Shown here piece after piece: positions 9,139 to 17,065 of a stretch of DNA of 64,000 bases (within the stretch, counting starts at the first letter, position 1; each line of letters opens with the position of its first letter). This DNA is from Achromobacter veterisilvae (lineage in GTDB: Bacteria > Pseudomonadota > Gammaproteobacteria > Burkholderiales > Burkholderiaceae_B). Made by a program: the position numbers and the translations under genes. Location of the stretch: NCBI RefSeq assembly GCF_900496975.1, contig NZ_UFQC01000012.1, positions 124,001-188,000 on the forward strand. Reading direction: 5' to 3'. The notes beneath the pieces are model-generated. The model was not told the DNA's origin. It searched no databases and saw only the letters and a list, made by a program, of their open reading frames with translations.

Positions 9139-10759
9139 CGTTGCGCGACACCACCGGCGGCTTGCCGCCGGCGTGCAGCGCGTGCACCTTGTCCAGCACC
9201 ATCTTGTCGGCCAGCGTCATGCGGTCGATCATCCGCAGGTACTGCATCCAGCTTTCCACCAGGAAGACTTCGCGCCAGACCCCTTCGCGCTCCAGGTCGC
9301 GGAATAGCTGCCACTGCTGCGCGCCGTTGCGCAGCCGCAGGAGGCGCAGGGGATGGGCGGCCTGGATCAGCGCGGACAGCTTGTCCCGCTCGATCTGGTA
9401 TTCCACCGCGACCAGCACGGCGCCGTGCTGCGTATTGAAGCCCGCCGCGGCCAGCGCGGGTTCGGCGCTGTCGGCGCGCGCCAGGGATTGCGTGTCCACG
9501 TGTTCGGGCAGGCGCGAACGGTACAGGAGCGCCACGGTGATGCCCAGCATGATGCCGGCGGCGGCCAGCGCGCCCGAGACGCCCATGGTGCCGGCGAAGT
9601 GGCCCCACATGAACGAGCCGGCCGCCAGGCCGCCGAAGATGGCCGTCTGGTACAGCGCCAGCGCGCGCGCCTTGACCCAGTCGGGCACCAGCATCTGGAC
9701 GGTGGTGTTGTAGGTGGCCAGCACGCCGATCCAGCAGCCGCCGGACAGCAGCAGCGCCGGAAACGCGATCCACAGGGAGCCGGCCAGGCCCAGGGCCAGC
9801 AGGCAGGCGGCCAGCAGCCCGGCGGCGACGCTGACCAGGCGGCTGGCGCCCCAGGCCGCCTGCGCCCGCCGCACCGCGGCGCTGCCGACGATGGCGCCCA
9901 GGCCCAGCGCGCCCAGCATGTAGCCGTACAGCAGGGCGCTGCCGCCTTCGTGTTCGTGCGCCAGCAGCGGCAGCAGCGCCCAGAGCGCGCTGGCCGACAG
10001 GCCGAAGGCGAAGGACCGCAGCATCACGACGCGCGTCACGGTGGAATGCTGGGTGTAGCGCAGCGCCGCCACCACGCCTTCGAAAATGCCTTCGGGCGGC
10101 AGCCGGCGCACGGGCAGGTCGCGCTTCCAGCGCCAGATCGCCCAGATCAGGCTGCCGTAGCAGAAGCAGTTCAGCAGGAACACCCAGGGCGCGCCCATGG
10201 CGCCCAGCAGCAGGCCGCCGATGGCCGGCCCCACGGCGCGCGCCACGTTGAAGTTGACGCTGTTCAGCAGCACCGCGCTGCCGACGTGGGCGCGCGGCAC
10301 CTGTTCTCCCACGGCGGCCTGCCAGGCGGGGGTGACCACGGCGCTGCCGATCGCGATGCAGAAGACGGACGCGATCAGCGTGATGGGGTGCAGCAGCCCG
10401 GCGAAGGCGAGCACGGTGATGAAGACCCCGCCCGCCAGTTCCAGCAGCATGCCGGTCAGCATGACCTTGCGCCGGTCGTAGTTGTCGGCCAGCACGCCGG
10501 TCAGGATGGACAGCGCCACCAGGGGGAAGGCGGCGGCCACCTGGATCATGGCGACCATCAGCGGGCTGCTTTGCTCGGTGGTGATGATCCAGGCGGCCGC
10601 GACGGATTGCGCCCAGGTGCCCAGGTTGGCGAACAGGTTGGCGATCCAGATGATGCGGAACGCGGGAAAGGCGAAGGGGGAAAGCGTGCTTACCCGCAGG
10701 ACGGGGGCGGCCGGCGCGTCCGGGGGAAGGTCGTTCGTGGCCGAAACGGGTTGCAGCAT
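9074..10759 (-). CDS. MFS_3-type exporter with C-terminal soluble domain
   Basis: This 561-residue protein has twelve predicted membrane helices followed by a C-terminal soluble domain of about 120 residues beginning near VLVAVEYQIERDK. That layout is characteristic of the MFS_3/enterobactin-exporter-like group, whose tail resembles an antibiotic biosynthesis monooxygenase fold. The loop GVLADNYDRRKVMLTG is the MFS motif A. The ATG at 10759 is preferred over a TTG at 10825; neither has a clear ribosome site, so the start is uncertain. Its 3' end overlaps the convergent phosphoribosyltransferase gene. The substrate is unknown. Confidence 0.85.
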   Translation of the reverse strand: MLQPVSATNDLPPDAPAAPVLRVSTLSPFAFPAFRIIWIANLFANLGTWAQSVAAAWIITTEQSSPLMVAMIQVAAAFPLVALSILTGVLADNYDRRKVMLTGMLLELAGGVFITVLAFAGLLHPITLIASVFCIAIGSAVVTPAWQAAVGEQVPRAHVGSAVLLNSVNFNVARAVGPAIGGLLLGAMGAPWVFLLNCFCYGSLIWAIWRWKRDLPVRRLPPEGIFEGVVAALRYTQHSTVTRVVMLRSFAFGLSASALWALLPLLAHEHEGGSALLYGYMLGALGLGAIVGSAAVRRAQAAWGASRLVSVAAGLLAACLLALGLAGSLWIAFPALLLSGGCWIGVLATYNTTVQMLVPDWVKARALALYQTAIFGGLAAGSFMWGHFAGTMGVSGALAAAGIMLGITVALLYRSRLPEHVDTQSLARADSAEPALAAAGFNTQHGAVLVAVEYQIERDKLSALIQAAHPLRLLRLRNGAQQWQLFRDLEREGVWREVFLVESWMQYLRMIDRMTLADKMVLDKVHALHAGGKPPVVSRNVSYLAMNEAQGFSLRRDPESL

Positions 10760-10921
10760 GGAGAGGGAGGCGAGGCGCCCGGAGGCGCCGCGGCGGGCTG
10801 TCTGGGTCGGGTAATGGTACGCCAAGCGGATGGACGGCGGGGCGTGCCGAGGCCGCAGGCGGATGCGCCCCGGCCCGCTGTCGGCGGGGCCGGGACGGCC
10901 TTGCCGGGCGCCCAGTCCTGG

Positions 10922-11260
10922 CTACGGCTTGGCGGCGGACGGCGCGGGCGGGTACGCCTGGTTCAGGTATTCCACGATCAGGGGGACCTGCTCGGCGGGA
11001 ATGGGGGCGCCGTAGGTGCCGACCATTTTCTTGACCTCGGCGTCCCAGAAGCCCAGCGGCATTGGCGGCTGCGACGACACGTAGTCCACCGAGTGGCACA
11101 TCAGGCACAGGGACGCGCCCTGGGCGCCGGGGCCGGTGCCGGGATGCAGCTTGGCGGTTTCCTGGGGAAGCTTGATTTCCAGGGCCTGGGCCGCGGGGGC
11201 CAGGCAGGCGGCGGCCAGGGCAAGCAGCGCCGGCGCGCAACGACGGAAGTGGCGGATCAT
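10922..11260 (-). CDS. sorB: Cytochrome c subunit of sulfite dehydrogenase (SorB-like)
   Basis: This 112-residue periplasmic cytochrome c has a signal peptide ending near residue 26 and one haem-binding motif, CLMCH, at about residues 52-56. A methionine in PPMPLGFW is a candidate distal ligand. It starts 10 bases after the molybdenum-subunit gene on the same strand. That pairing is diagnostic of SorAB-type sulfite:cytochrome c oxidoreductases, in which SorB accepts electrons from the molybdenum centre and passes them to the respiratory chain. The assignment rests on context plus the single-haem architecture. Confidence 0.85.
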   Translation of the reverse strand: MIRHFRRCAPALLALAAACLAPAAQALEIKLPQETAKLHPGTGPGAQGASLCLMCHSVDYVSSQPPMPLGFWDAEVKKMVGTYGAPIPAEQVPLIVEYLNQAYPPAPSAAKP

Positions 11261-11270
11261 GGCGGGCTCC

Positions 11271-12506
11271 TCAGGCGGCGGTGACGCGGATGGTTTCGAC
11301 CACGTTGCGCATGTAGCCGGCCGGGTTCCAGAGCGGCTCGAGGGGCTGGGTGTCGCCCGCCATGTTGGTGGCGCGGACCTTCAGTTCGTAGTCGCCGGTG
11401 TTCTTGGGCGTGAAGTCGGCATGCCATTCGCGGAAGGAATAGCGGCCCAGGTCCTTGCCCAGGGAAGCGGCGCGCCAGGTCTTGCCGCCGTCGGACGAGA
11501 ACTGGACCTCGCGGATGCCCTTGCCGCCGTCGAAGGCGATGCCGCGCACCTGCACGGACTTGCCCCGGGCGACCCGGGTGCCTTCCGCCAGGCTGGTGAT
11601 GAAGCTGCGCACGTTGTAGCGGCCGATGGGGCGCGTCTTTTCCGGGGCCTTGCCCGGCGGCGTACAGGCGCAATCGTTGTCGGGGATGCGATAGGCCTTC
11701 TGCATCCAGAAGCCGTCGAACTCCTTGTCCAGCACCTTGATGTCGGCCAAGTGCTTGACCCAATAGGTGCCGTAGTAGCCGGGCACGACCAGGCGCACGG
11801 GGTAGCCGTTGAGCATGGGCAGGTCGGCGCCGTTCATGGAATACGCCAGCATGACCTCGCCGTCCATCGCGTGGGCGGTGTCCAGCGCCTTGATGAATTC
11901 AGGCGTGCCGGGAAGCACCGGGCGGTCCATGCCTTCGAACGTGACCTGCCGCGCGCCCGCATGGAGGCCGGCCTGTTCAAGAATGCGCTTGAGCGGGATG
12001 CCGACCCAGCGGGCGTTGCCCATGGCGCCGTTGCCCGATTGCCCGCCGCCCACCCGCGGCGTGAAGAAGCCCCGGCTGTTGCCCGAGCATTGGGTGACGG
12101 CCACCAGTTCCACCGGCTTGCCGAATTGCCGTTTCAGGTCGGCCAGCGACAGTTCCAGCGGTTTGTCCACCAGCCCGCTCACCCGGATGCGGTAGGTGTC
12201 CAGGTCGATCGAGGTCGGGATATTGCCCAGGTGGTAACGCACGAAGAAGGCGTCGTTGGGCGTGATGACGTTCTCGTTGAAGACCGCGAACGGCGTTTCC
12301 AGTTGCGGCGGACGGGAGGTCTGCCGGATCAGCGGGCGTTTCTGCGGATATGCGATCAGGTCGCGTTCGCCGTTGGCGAAGGGCAGCGTGACGGTGGCGG
12401 GCGCGGCCAGGCTGGTCAGCGCGTGGCCCGCCAGCGTGCCGGTTGCTCCCAGGGTACAGGCCTGGCGCAGGAAGCGCCGGCGCCCATTCGTATCGAATGC
12501 GCTCAT
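11271..12506 (-). CDS. sorA: Molybdenum subunit of sulfite dehydrogenase (SorA-like)
   Basis: This 411-residue exported molybdoenzyme oxidises sulfite to sulfate in the periplasm. It begins with a Tat-type signal (RRRFLRQA at residues 9-16). C140 in VAVTQCSGNSRGFF is the expected molybdenum-coordinating cysteine of the sulfite oxidase family. A C-terminal immunoglobulin-like dimerisation domain starts around IRGIAFDGGKG. The ATG at 12506 has a GAGGAGA ribosome site; a longer frame would place 73 residues ahead of the Tat motif. It is first in a two-gene operon with the cytochrome. The location, ahead of genes that would release sulfite from organosulfur compounds, fits a detoxification and energy-gaining role. 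Confidence 0.88.
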   Translation of the reverse strand: MSAFDTNGRRRFLRQACTLGATGTLAGHALTSLAAPATVTLPFANGERDLIAYPQKRPLIRQTSRPPQLETPFAVFNENVITPNDAFFVRYHLGNIPTSIDLDTYRIRVSGLVDKPLELSLADLKRQFGKPVELVAVTQCSGNSRGFFTPRVGGGQSGNGAMGNARWVGIPLKRILEQAGLHAGARQVTFEGMDRPVLPGTPEFIKALDTAHAMDGEVMLAYSMNGADLPMLNGYPVRLVVPGYYGTYWVKHLADIKVLDKEFDGFWMQKAYRIPDNDCACTPPGKAPEKTRPIGRYNVRSFITSLAEGTRVARGKSVQVRGIAFDGGKGIREVQFSSDGGKTWRAASLGKDLGRYSFREWHADFTPKNTGDYELKVRATNMAGDTQPLEPLWNPAGYMRNVVETIRVTAA

Positions 12507-12651
12507 CTTCGTGTCTCCTCGTTTTTGTCGAACGCCCTGCCCGCGGCGTTTTTTTGGGTGCGAACACTGCCTGGACGAGGCTACGCGCCGCGGCCTGACA
12601 AATGCGTTAATGTCCGCGCTGGCCGTTCCAATATCCGACTTTTCCGATTCG

Positions 12652-13044
12652 ATGACCCTGACTTTCAATCGGCGCGCATTCGGCGCGCTGCTGGCCGTGA
12701 CCGTGCTGGAAGCGCTGATCGCCACCCTGGGCGCGCCTTATCCCGTGCTGCGGGGGTTCGTGGGCGACGTGGTGGCGGTGGGGTGGGCGTACCTGGCGTA
12801 CCGCAGCTTCATCCGGGCGGACGTGCTGCCGCTGGCGATGGCGGCGCTGCTGACGGGTTACGCGGTGGAACTGGGCCAGTACCTGGCCCGGCATTTCGGC
12901 TGGCGGCTGGAGCAGCCGCTCTTGAGGATCGTGCTGGGCAGCGTGCCCGACTGGTGGGACATGCTGGCCTATACGCTGGGGTTCGGGCTGGTGCTGGCGC
13001 TGGCCGCCTGGCAACGGCGGCGCGCCGGACTGCGCGCCGCTTAG
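12652..13044 (+). CDS. DUF2809 family membrane protein
   Basis: This is a small membrane protein of about 130 residues with four hydrophobic helices. The family hallmarks are FNRRAFGALLAVTVLEALIA, a VGDVVAVGW segment, GYAVELGQYLARHF and VLGSVPDWWDMLAYTLG. DUF2809 proteins have no settled function. The start could also be the ATG at 12610 (MSALAV), which would add 14 residues; neither has an evident ribosome site. It is divergent from sorA, so the 12507-12651 interval must hold both promoters. A terminator follows at 13060-13086. Confidence 0.75.
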   Translation: MTLTFNRRAFGALLAVTVLEALIATLGAPYPVLRGFVGDVVAVGWAYLAYRSFIRADVLPLAMAALLTGYAVELGQYLARHFGWRLEQPLLRIVLGSVPDWWDMLAYTLGFGLVLALAAWQRRRAGLRAA

Positions 13045-13059
13045 GCGCGCCTGCACCTG

Positions 13060-13086
13060 GGCCTGGCCGCAAGGGCCGGCCTTTTT
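13060..13086 (+). terminator. Rho-independent terminator after DUF2809 gene
   Basis: GGCC-T-GGCC, loop GCAAG, then GGCCGGCC form an eight-base-pair stem with one bulged T. Five T residues follow directly. Confidence 0.7.
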
Positions 13087-13093
13087 CCGCTAT

Positions 13094-13309
13094 TCAGCCT
13101 GCCTGGCAGGCCGCCGCGTCATCGTGCCGATGCGGGGCGGGCGTTGCCGCGCGCAGCGGTTGCAGCCGCGCAGTGCGGAACGGCGCGAAGCACTCGGACC
13201 ACGACGAAGGGAACAAGGGGGTGGCATGGCGCACGGCATCGCGGCGGGCGTAGTGCGTCAGCAGTTGCTGGCCGATCGGGGCATCTCCCAGGGGGTGGCG
13301 GGTATTCAT
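13094..13309 (-). CDS. Hypothetical 71-residue protein
   Basis: An open frame starts at an ATG with a weak GGAAA site and begins MNTRHPLGDAP. The protein is arginine- and histidine-rich, with no membrane segment or known motif. The N-terminal half (GQQLLTHYARRDAV) looks protein-like, whereas the C-terminal half could be noise. AT-richer sequence just upstream (TACACT, CAATAC) could be a promoter. I do not recognise it, and it may not be a gene. Confidence 0.3.
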   Translation of the reverse strand: MNTRHPLGDAPIGQQLLTHYARRDAVRHATPLFPSSWSECFAPFRTARLQPLRAATPAPHRHDDAAACQAG

Positions 13310-13467
13310 GGTATTTCCGTATTGCATTGAAAGTGTATTCAGTGTACCAGCGATGGCCTTTGGACGCCAGCCCCACCCGGTACGCTCCAAGTGCTTGATC
13401 TGAAAAGACTGTCCCTGTTTATCGGCCATTTGTCCGGGATTGCCCTAGGACCCCAAAACAGTAGACG

Positions 13468-13482
13468 GTATACAATGTTCAA
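13468..13482. promoter_or_regulatory. GntR-type operator/promoter of the diiron oxidase operon
   Basis: GTATACAATGTTCAA lies 54 bases upstream of the oxidase start. The identical 15-mer is found ahead of the aldehyde dehydrogenase gene (18663-18677). GTATAC is the palindromic core typical of FCD-family GntR sites (TTGTATACAA-like). TACAAT (13471-13476) is also a plausible -10 element, but I see no convincing -35 at the correct distance. Confidence 0.6.
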
Positions 13483-13535
13483 CATGCCCGGGCTAAGGCA
13501 GCCTGGAATCCTCCCTACTGGACCTGGAGCCCGTC

Positions 13536-14267
13536 ATGGCTGAACTGATGAACCGAGATGAATTCCGCACCGCGTTGGAAAACGCGATCAAGGGCAAGAG
13601 CGCCAATGCCTCGCCTTTTTCGATTGCCTGGGCCGAAGGCAAGCTCAGCCGCCAGCACCTGCAGCGCTGGGCCGAGAACCACTACCACTACGTCGGGCCC
13701 TTCGCCGACTACCTGGGATACCTGTACGCGCGCACGCCCGACACCTATACCGAGGCCAAGGACTTCCTGCTGGCCAATATGTATGAGGAAGAGATCGGCG
13801 GAGACCGCCACACGGACCTGCTGATCCGCTTCGCCGAGGCCTGCGGCACCACCCGCGAACGGGTGGTCGATCCCGACAATATGTCGCCCACCACGCGGGC
13901 GCTGCAAAGCTGGTGCTACGCCGTGGCCATGCGCGAGGACCCCATCGTGGCCGTGGCCGGGCTGGTGGTCGGCCTGGAATCGCAGGTGCCTTCCATCTAC
14001 CGCAAGCAGACGCCGACCCTGCGCGAAAAGTACGGATTCACCGACGAGGAAGTGGAATTCTTCGACCTGCACATCGTGTCGGACGAAATCCACGGCGAAC
14101 GCGGCTACCAGATCGTGCTGGAGCACGCCGACACGGTGGAGCTGCAGCAGCGCTGCCTGAAGATCTGCGAGATCGGCGCCCAGATGCGGCTGCTGTACAC
14201 CACGGCGCTCTACACCGACTACGTGCAGAACGACATCGCGCTGCCCGAGCTGGGCCTCGCCGCCTGA
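13536..14267 (+). CDS. Predicted haem-oxygenase-like diiron oxidase (TenA/PqqC/CADD fold)
   Basis: This is a 243-residue, all-helical cytosolic protein. The candidate metal ligands are E85 and H92 (E-x6-H in YEEEIGGDRH), E148 (GLESQ) and H179, D183, H186 (H-x3-D-x2-H in LHIVSDEIH). This order and spacing match, as I recall it, the six-ligand pattern of haem-oxygenase-like dimetal oxidases such as CADD and SznF. It is therefore more likely an O2-activating diiron enzyme than a TenA thiaminase or a PqqC. It heads an operon with two ferredoxins and a 108-residue unknown protein, which suggests a dedicated electron supply. The substrate is unknown. The ribosome site is GGAG in CTGGAGCCCGTC, and a GTATAC operator lies upstream. 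Confidence 0.75.
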   Translation: MAELMNRDEFRTALENAIKGKSANASPFSIAWAEGKLSRQHLQRWAENHYHYVGPFADYLGYLYARTPDTYTEAKDFLLANMYEEEIGGDRHTDLLIRFAEACGTTRERVVDPDNMSPTTRALQSWCYAVAMREDPIVAVAGLVVGLESQVPSIYRKQTPTLREKYGFTDEEVEFFDLHIVSDEIHGERGYQIVLEHADTVELQQRCLKICEIGAQMRLLYTTALYTDYVQNDIALPELGLAA

Positions 14268-14338
14268 TTCTCCGGCGCCCGCCGCCCCGGCCTTGCCGCC
14301 GGGCGGCTGCCGGACCGCAGACCCTGGATCCGAGAACC

Positions 14339-14638
14339 ATGCCTACCGTTGTATTCCATAAAGGCGGCCAGACCTACACCGACGTGGTGAAGGAAAACAC
14401 CAACCTGGTGGTGCGGGCCGGCATCAAGCAGTTCCCCTATCCGCACCTGCGCTACGAATGCGGCATGGGCAAGTGCGCCAAGTGCGCCTGCCGCGTGCTG
14501 GCCGGGGCCGAGCACCTGCCCCCGGTGAACTGGAAGGAAAAGAAGCAACTGGGCGACCGCATCGACCAGGGCTACCGGCTGGCCTGCCAATTGTGGCTCA
14601 ACAGCGATATCGAGCTGACCCAGGACGTGGAGGCCTAG
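14339..14638 (+). CDS. Plant-type [2Fe-2S] ferredoxin (first of two)
   Basis: This 99-residue ferredoxin has the C-x4-C-x2-C...C cluster motif at C41, C46, C49 and C83, plus an extra cysteine, C51. The long insert PPVNWKEKKQLGDRIDQGYR before the last cysteine resembles the ferredoxin domains of small catabolic oxygenase systems. It lies 71 bases after the diiron oxidase and probably donates electrons to it. The ATG spans 14339-14341. The gene is five bases from the next one. Confidence 0.85.
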   Translation: MPTVVFHKGGQTYTDVVKENTNLVVRAGIKQFPYPHLRYECGMGKCAKCACRVLAGAEHLPPVNWKEKKQLGDRIDQGYRLACQLWLNSDIELTQDVEA

Positions 14639-14643
14639 CGGCG

Positions 14644-14970
14644 ATGGACCCGGTATACGTAATCCTGACCTCCAAGCCCGGCGTGTTCCGCACGGAAACC
14701 GGCGACGGAGTGGACATCATCGAAACCTACGACTACGTGTTCTACGGCCGCGCGCTGGCGGAATACCGTATCGCCCGGCTGCATGGGGAGACGAAGCTGA
14801 TCGTCACCGAAGAGACTCCGCCGTACGTGGTGAACCGCGTGCCCTCCAAGTTCCTGGAGAAGTTCGAATCGGTGGAAGCCGCCCGCAAGGAACTCGGCCA
14901 CCTCACGCACTTCGGCAGCATGGAATCGACCCTGACGCTGCGTCCCGGCGCCGTTTCCGCGGAGCACTGA
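14644..14970 (+). CDS. Unrecognised 108-residue protein between two ferredoxins
   Basis: I do not recognise this family. It is a soluble, mixed-charge protein starting MDPVYVILTSKPGVFRTE and rich in aromatic residues early (ETYDYVFYGRALAEYRI), with an ETPPYVVNRVPSKFLEKF segment and no cysteine. It has no signal peptide or membrane segment. The position, five bases after one ferredoxin and five bases before another, is strongly conserved-operon-like. It may be a coupling or regulatory subunit of the oxidase, by analogy with the small effector proteins of diiron monooxygenases; that is inference. Confidence 0.7.
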   Translation: MDPVYVILTSKPGVFRTETGDGVDIIETYDYVFYGRALAEYRIARLHGETKLIVTEETPPYVVNRVPSKFLEKFESVEAARKELGHLTHFGSMESTLTLRPGAVSAEH

Positions 14971-14975
14971 ACACC

Positions 14976-15317
14976 ATGGTCCAGATCACTTTCATCTCCA
15001 ATGGCGGCAAGGTCGCCACGGCGCCCGAAAACAGCAACCTGCTGCGCGTGTCGCTCAGGGAAAAAGGCGGCATTCCGTTCAAGTGCGGGGGCGGCCTGTG
15101 CGGCACCTGCAAATGCCGTATCGAAGAGGGGCTGGAAAATACCGACGCGATCAAGCCCAAGGAGCGCAAGCATCTGCGTCCCGAGGATTTCGAGGCGGGC
15201 TACCGCATGGCGTGCCAGACCTTCGTGAACGGCGACATCAAGGTGTCGTGGGTGATCCAGAACGGCAAGGGCGTGGTGGTGGGCGCGCCCGCCGACCCCG
15301 TGCGGGCCGAAACCTGA
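14976..15317 (+). CDS. Plant-type [2Fe-2S] ferredoxin (second of two)
   Basis: This 113-residue ferredoxin has cluster ligands C37, C42, C45 and C80 (KCGGGLCGTCKC ... MACQ). It shares the insert-and-GYRMACQ architecture with the first ferredoxin, and the two are probably ancient duplicates. The C-terminal tail (SWVIQNGKGVVVG) is longer. It starts six bases after the 108-residue gene and is the last gene of this operon. The convergent GntR regulator follows 28 bases later. Confidence 0.85.
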   Translation: MVQITFISNGGKVATAPENSNLLRVSLREKGGIPFKCGGGLCGTCKCRIEEGLENTDAIKPKERKHLRPEDFEAGYRMACQTFVNGDIKVSWVIQNGKGVVVGAPADPVRAET

Positions 15318-15345
15318 GGGCCGGGGCCGGGCGGGACGGCGCCGC

Positions 15346-16065
15346 TCACGCCACCGAGGCGTGCTGCGCCTGTTGCGCCTCGGTGTAGGCCTTGGCGGCG
15401 TTGTGCACGTGCTGGCTGGCCAGCAGGGCGGCCAGGTCGCCGTTGCCGGCGATGACCGCGTTCAGAATCTGCGAGTGCTCGTCCCAGTTCTGCTTGGCGC
15501 GGCGCATATTGCTGGGGGCGAACAGCAGCGCGGTGCGGTCGCGCAGCGAGCGCATCAGGTCGGTCAGCACCACGTTGCCGCCGATGGTGGCGAGCATTTC
15601 GTGGAATTGCGAATTCAGGGCCAGGAACTTGTCCAGTTGTTCGCTGCGGGCGGCCTCCATGCCTTCGCGCAGGAACGCCTGCAGGCGTTCCACCGTCTTT
15701 TCGTCGCGGCGCTGCGCCGCGAGCTTGGCGTTCAACCCTTCCAGGGTGGCGCGCACTTCCACCATGTCGTAGGCCACCGCGTCGGACAGCACCGACACCG
15801 ACGCGCCGCGCCGGGGCTCGATGGTGACCAGCCCTTCGGCCGCCAGCGCGCGCAGCGCCTCGCGCACCGGGATGCGCGACACGCCCATTTCTTCGGACAG
15901 GCGCCCTTCGACCAGGCGGTCGCCGGGCGTGAATTCGCCGCTGAGGATGCGTTCGCGCAGCTTGTCGCGGATGACGGCGAACAATTGCGGGTGCTGCTCG
16001 CCGATCTTCAGCGGAGCGGAATGCTGCGTGGCTACAGCTTGCGGGCTGACGGGAGTCGTGGTCAT
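15346..16065 (-). CDS. GntR-family regulator, FCD (FadR/VanR) subfamily
   Basis: This 239-residue DNA-binding protein has a winged helix-turn-helix at about residues 25-95 (LSEEMGVSRIPVREALRALAAEGL), followed by an all-helical FCD ligand domain. Histidines in NSQFHEML, DEHSQIL and SQHVHNA fit the metal-binding pocket. FCD regulators are typically repressors relieved by a carboxylate or a pathway metabolite. It lies in the middle of the presumed regulon, between the oxidase operon and the exporter. The ATG at 16065 is chosen because the alternative at 16101 lies inside an operator-like inverted repeat. Confidence 0.88.
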   Translation of the reverse strand: MTTTPVSPQAVATQHSAPLKIGEQHPQLFAVIRDKLRERILSGEFTPGDRLVEGRLSEEMGVSRIPVREALRALAAEGLVTIEPRRGASVSVLSDAVAYDMVEVRATLEGLNAKLAAQRRDEKTVERLQAFLREGMEAARSEQLDKFLALNSQFHEMLATIGGNVVLTDLMRSLRDRTALLFAPSNMRRAKQNWDEHSQILNAVIAGNGDLAALLASQHVHNAAKAYTEAQQAQHASVA

Positions 16066-16081
16066 GGCGAGCAGGTTTGGC

Positions 16082-16109
16082 GTAATGGATACAGTCTCCA
16101 TTGTATTAC
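16082..16109. promoter_or_regulatory. Operator-like inverted repeat ahead of the GntR gene
   Basis: GTAAT at 16082-16086 and ATTAC at 16105-16109 flank GGATAC and TTGTAT half-sites that resemble degenerate versions of the GTATAC motif seen at the other promoters of this locus. It probably mediates autorepression. Confidence 0.45.
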
Positions 16110-16144
16110 CGGGTGTAGCCGAGTGCCGGCCGGGACGCAAGGCA

Positions 16145-16888
16145 TCAACCGCCCCAGAAAGCCTTGGCCAGCACTCCCAGCGCGCCCAGGGCGCACACCG
16201 CCAGCAGCACGCCGCGCACCGCGCGCGGGGGCAGCCGGTTGCGCAGCCGGTTGGAGACCGCAAAACCGGCCAGCAGGAAGGGCGCCAGGCTGAGCGCCAG
16301 CCCGGCGTGGTAACCCGTATACCGCTTGGCCAGCGCAAGCATGGCAAGCGAGAAAATCGATCCCAGGAACAGCACCATGCCCAGCGTGGCCCGCAGCCGC
16401 GGCGGCGGCGCATGCTGCATCACGATGGCGATGGGCGGCGCGCCCACCGAGGTCATCGTGCCCATGATGCCCGATGCGACCCCCGCGCCCGAGACGCGCC
16501 CCGGCGTCGCGGAAAAGCGCAGGCCGGCCGCGCTGAGCGCGACGGCCGCGAGGATCAGGCAGGCGAACAGGACGCCCAGCGCCTGGGGCGCGAAGCGCGT
16601 CATGGCGTAGATGGCGATCAGCGTGCCCACGGCGCGGCCCGCCAACGCGTAGGAGACGGCCGGCCAGTCGATGGCCGCGCGTTCGCGTAGCGCGGTCAGC
16701 AGGGAAATGCAGCCGCCCAGCGTCAGCAGGGGGCCGGGCGCCAGTTGGGGAAAGAACATGGCGGCCACGGGCGCCGCGAACATCGCGAAGCCGACGCCGC
16801 CCACGCCCTGCGCGATCGCCGCGCCGAACACGACGACGGCCATGGTGGCGTATTGCATCAGATCGGGAGTCGGCAGGGAGGAGGTCAT
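16145..16888 (-). CDS. TauE/SafE family anion exporter
   Basis: This is a 247-residue membrane protein with about seven to eight helices. It has the repeated TauE/SafE architecture: AIAQGVGGVGFAMFAAP near the N-terminus and a second GIMGTMTSVGAPPIAIVMQH motif in the second half. Family members export sulfite, sulfoacetate or other organic acids. Its inclusion in the GntR locus suggests that the pathway produces an anion needing export; the nearby sulfite dehydrogenase makes sulfite a candidate. It is divergent from the permease gene, and a GTATAC site lies 20 bases upstream of its start. Confidence 0.85.
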   Translation of the reverse strand: MTSSLPTPDLMQYATMAVVVFGAAIAQGVGGVGFAMFAAPVAAMFFPQLAPGPLLTLGGCISLLTALRERAAIDWPAVSYALAGRAVGTLIAIYAMTRFAPQALGVLFACLILAAVALSAAGLRFSATPGRVSGAGVASGIMGTMTSVGAPPIAIVMQHAPPPRLRATLGMVLFLGSIFSLAMLALAKRYTGYHAGLALSLAPFLLAGFAVSNRLRNRLPPRAVRGVLLAVCALGALGVLAKAFWGG

Positions 16889-16907
16889 GCCTGGCTTAGA
16901 TTTTTAT

Positions 16908-16913
16908 GTATAC
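16908..16913 (-). promoter_or_regulatory. GTATAC operator-like site ahead of the TauE/SafE gene
   Basis: On the minus strand this reads ACCGTATACATAA, with the GTATAC core 20 bases upstream of the start codon, where it would overlap the promoter or leader. Confidence 0.5.
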
Positions 16914-17040
16914 GGTAGTCTATCCATGATTCGGCGGAATTTCCCGATAGGGATGAAAAACTAGGGTAATCCCCTGATTCTTTGATGTTATTCAAGGGTT
17001 TCCTAGAGTTATCGCTTTTCCCAGGGTACGCATATTTTGA

Positions 17041-17054
17041 TTGATATAGATCAA
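17041..17054. promoter_or_regulatory. Perfect FNR/ANR-type box
   Basis: TTGATATAGATCAA matches the FNR consensus TTGAT-N4-ATCAA at every defined base. Its first half doubles as a -35 element (TTGATA), 17 bases from TAGTAT at 17064-17069. An FNR-type protein bound here would therefore overlap the -35 region and probably repress in low oxygen. It lies 61 bases upstream of the permease start. Confidence 0.65.
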
Positions 17055-17065
17055 AACGAAATATA

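Larger units (their letters stand above)
13045..13535. other. Long intergenic region ahead of the diiron oxidase operon
   Basis: This 490-base stretch holds the terminator at 13060-13086, a doubtful small frame on the minus strand, and from about 13430 the leader of the oxidase operon with a GTATAC operator-like site. I see no RNA gene or repeat in the remainder. Confidence 0.5.

Noticed and set aside
13536-14267. Annotation as TenA thiaminase or PqqC
   Set aside because: The complete E/H/E/H/D/H metal pattern and the ferredoxin neighbours fit a diiron oxidase better; no thiamine or PQQ gene is nearby.
14653-14658. Another GTATAC hexamer
   Set aside because: It lies inside the coding sequence of the 108-residue protein (codons for V-Y) and lacks the flanking AATGTTCAA; treated as chance.
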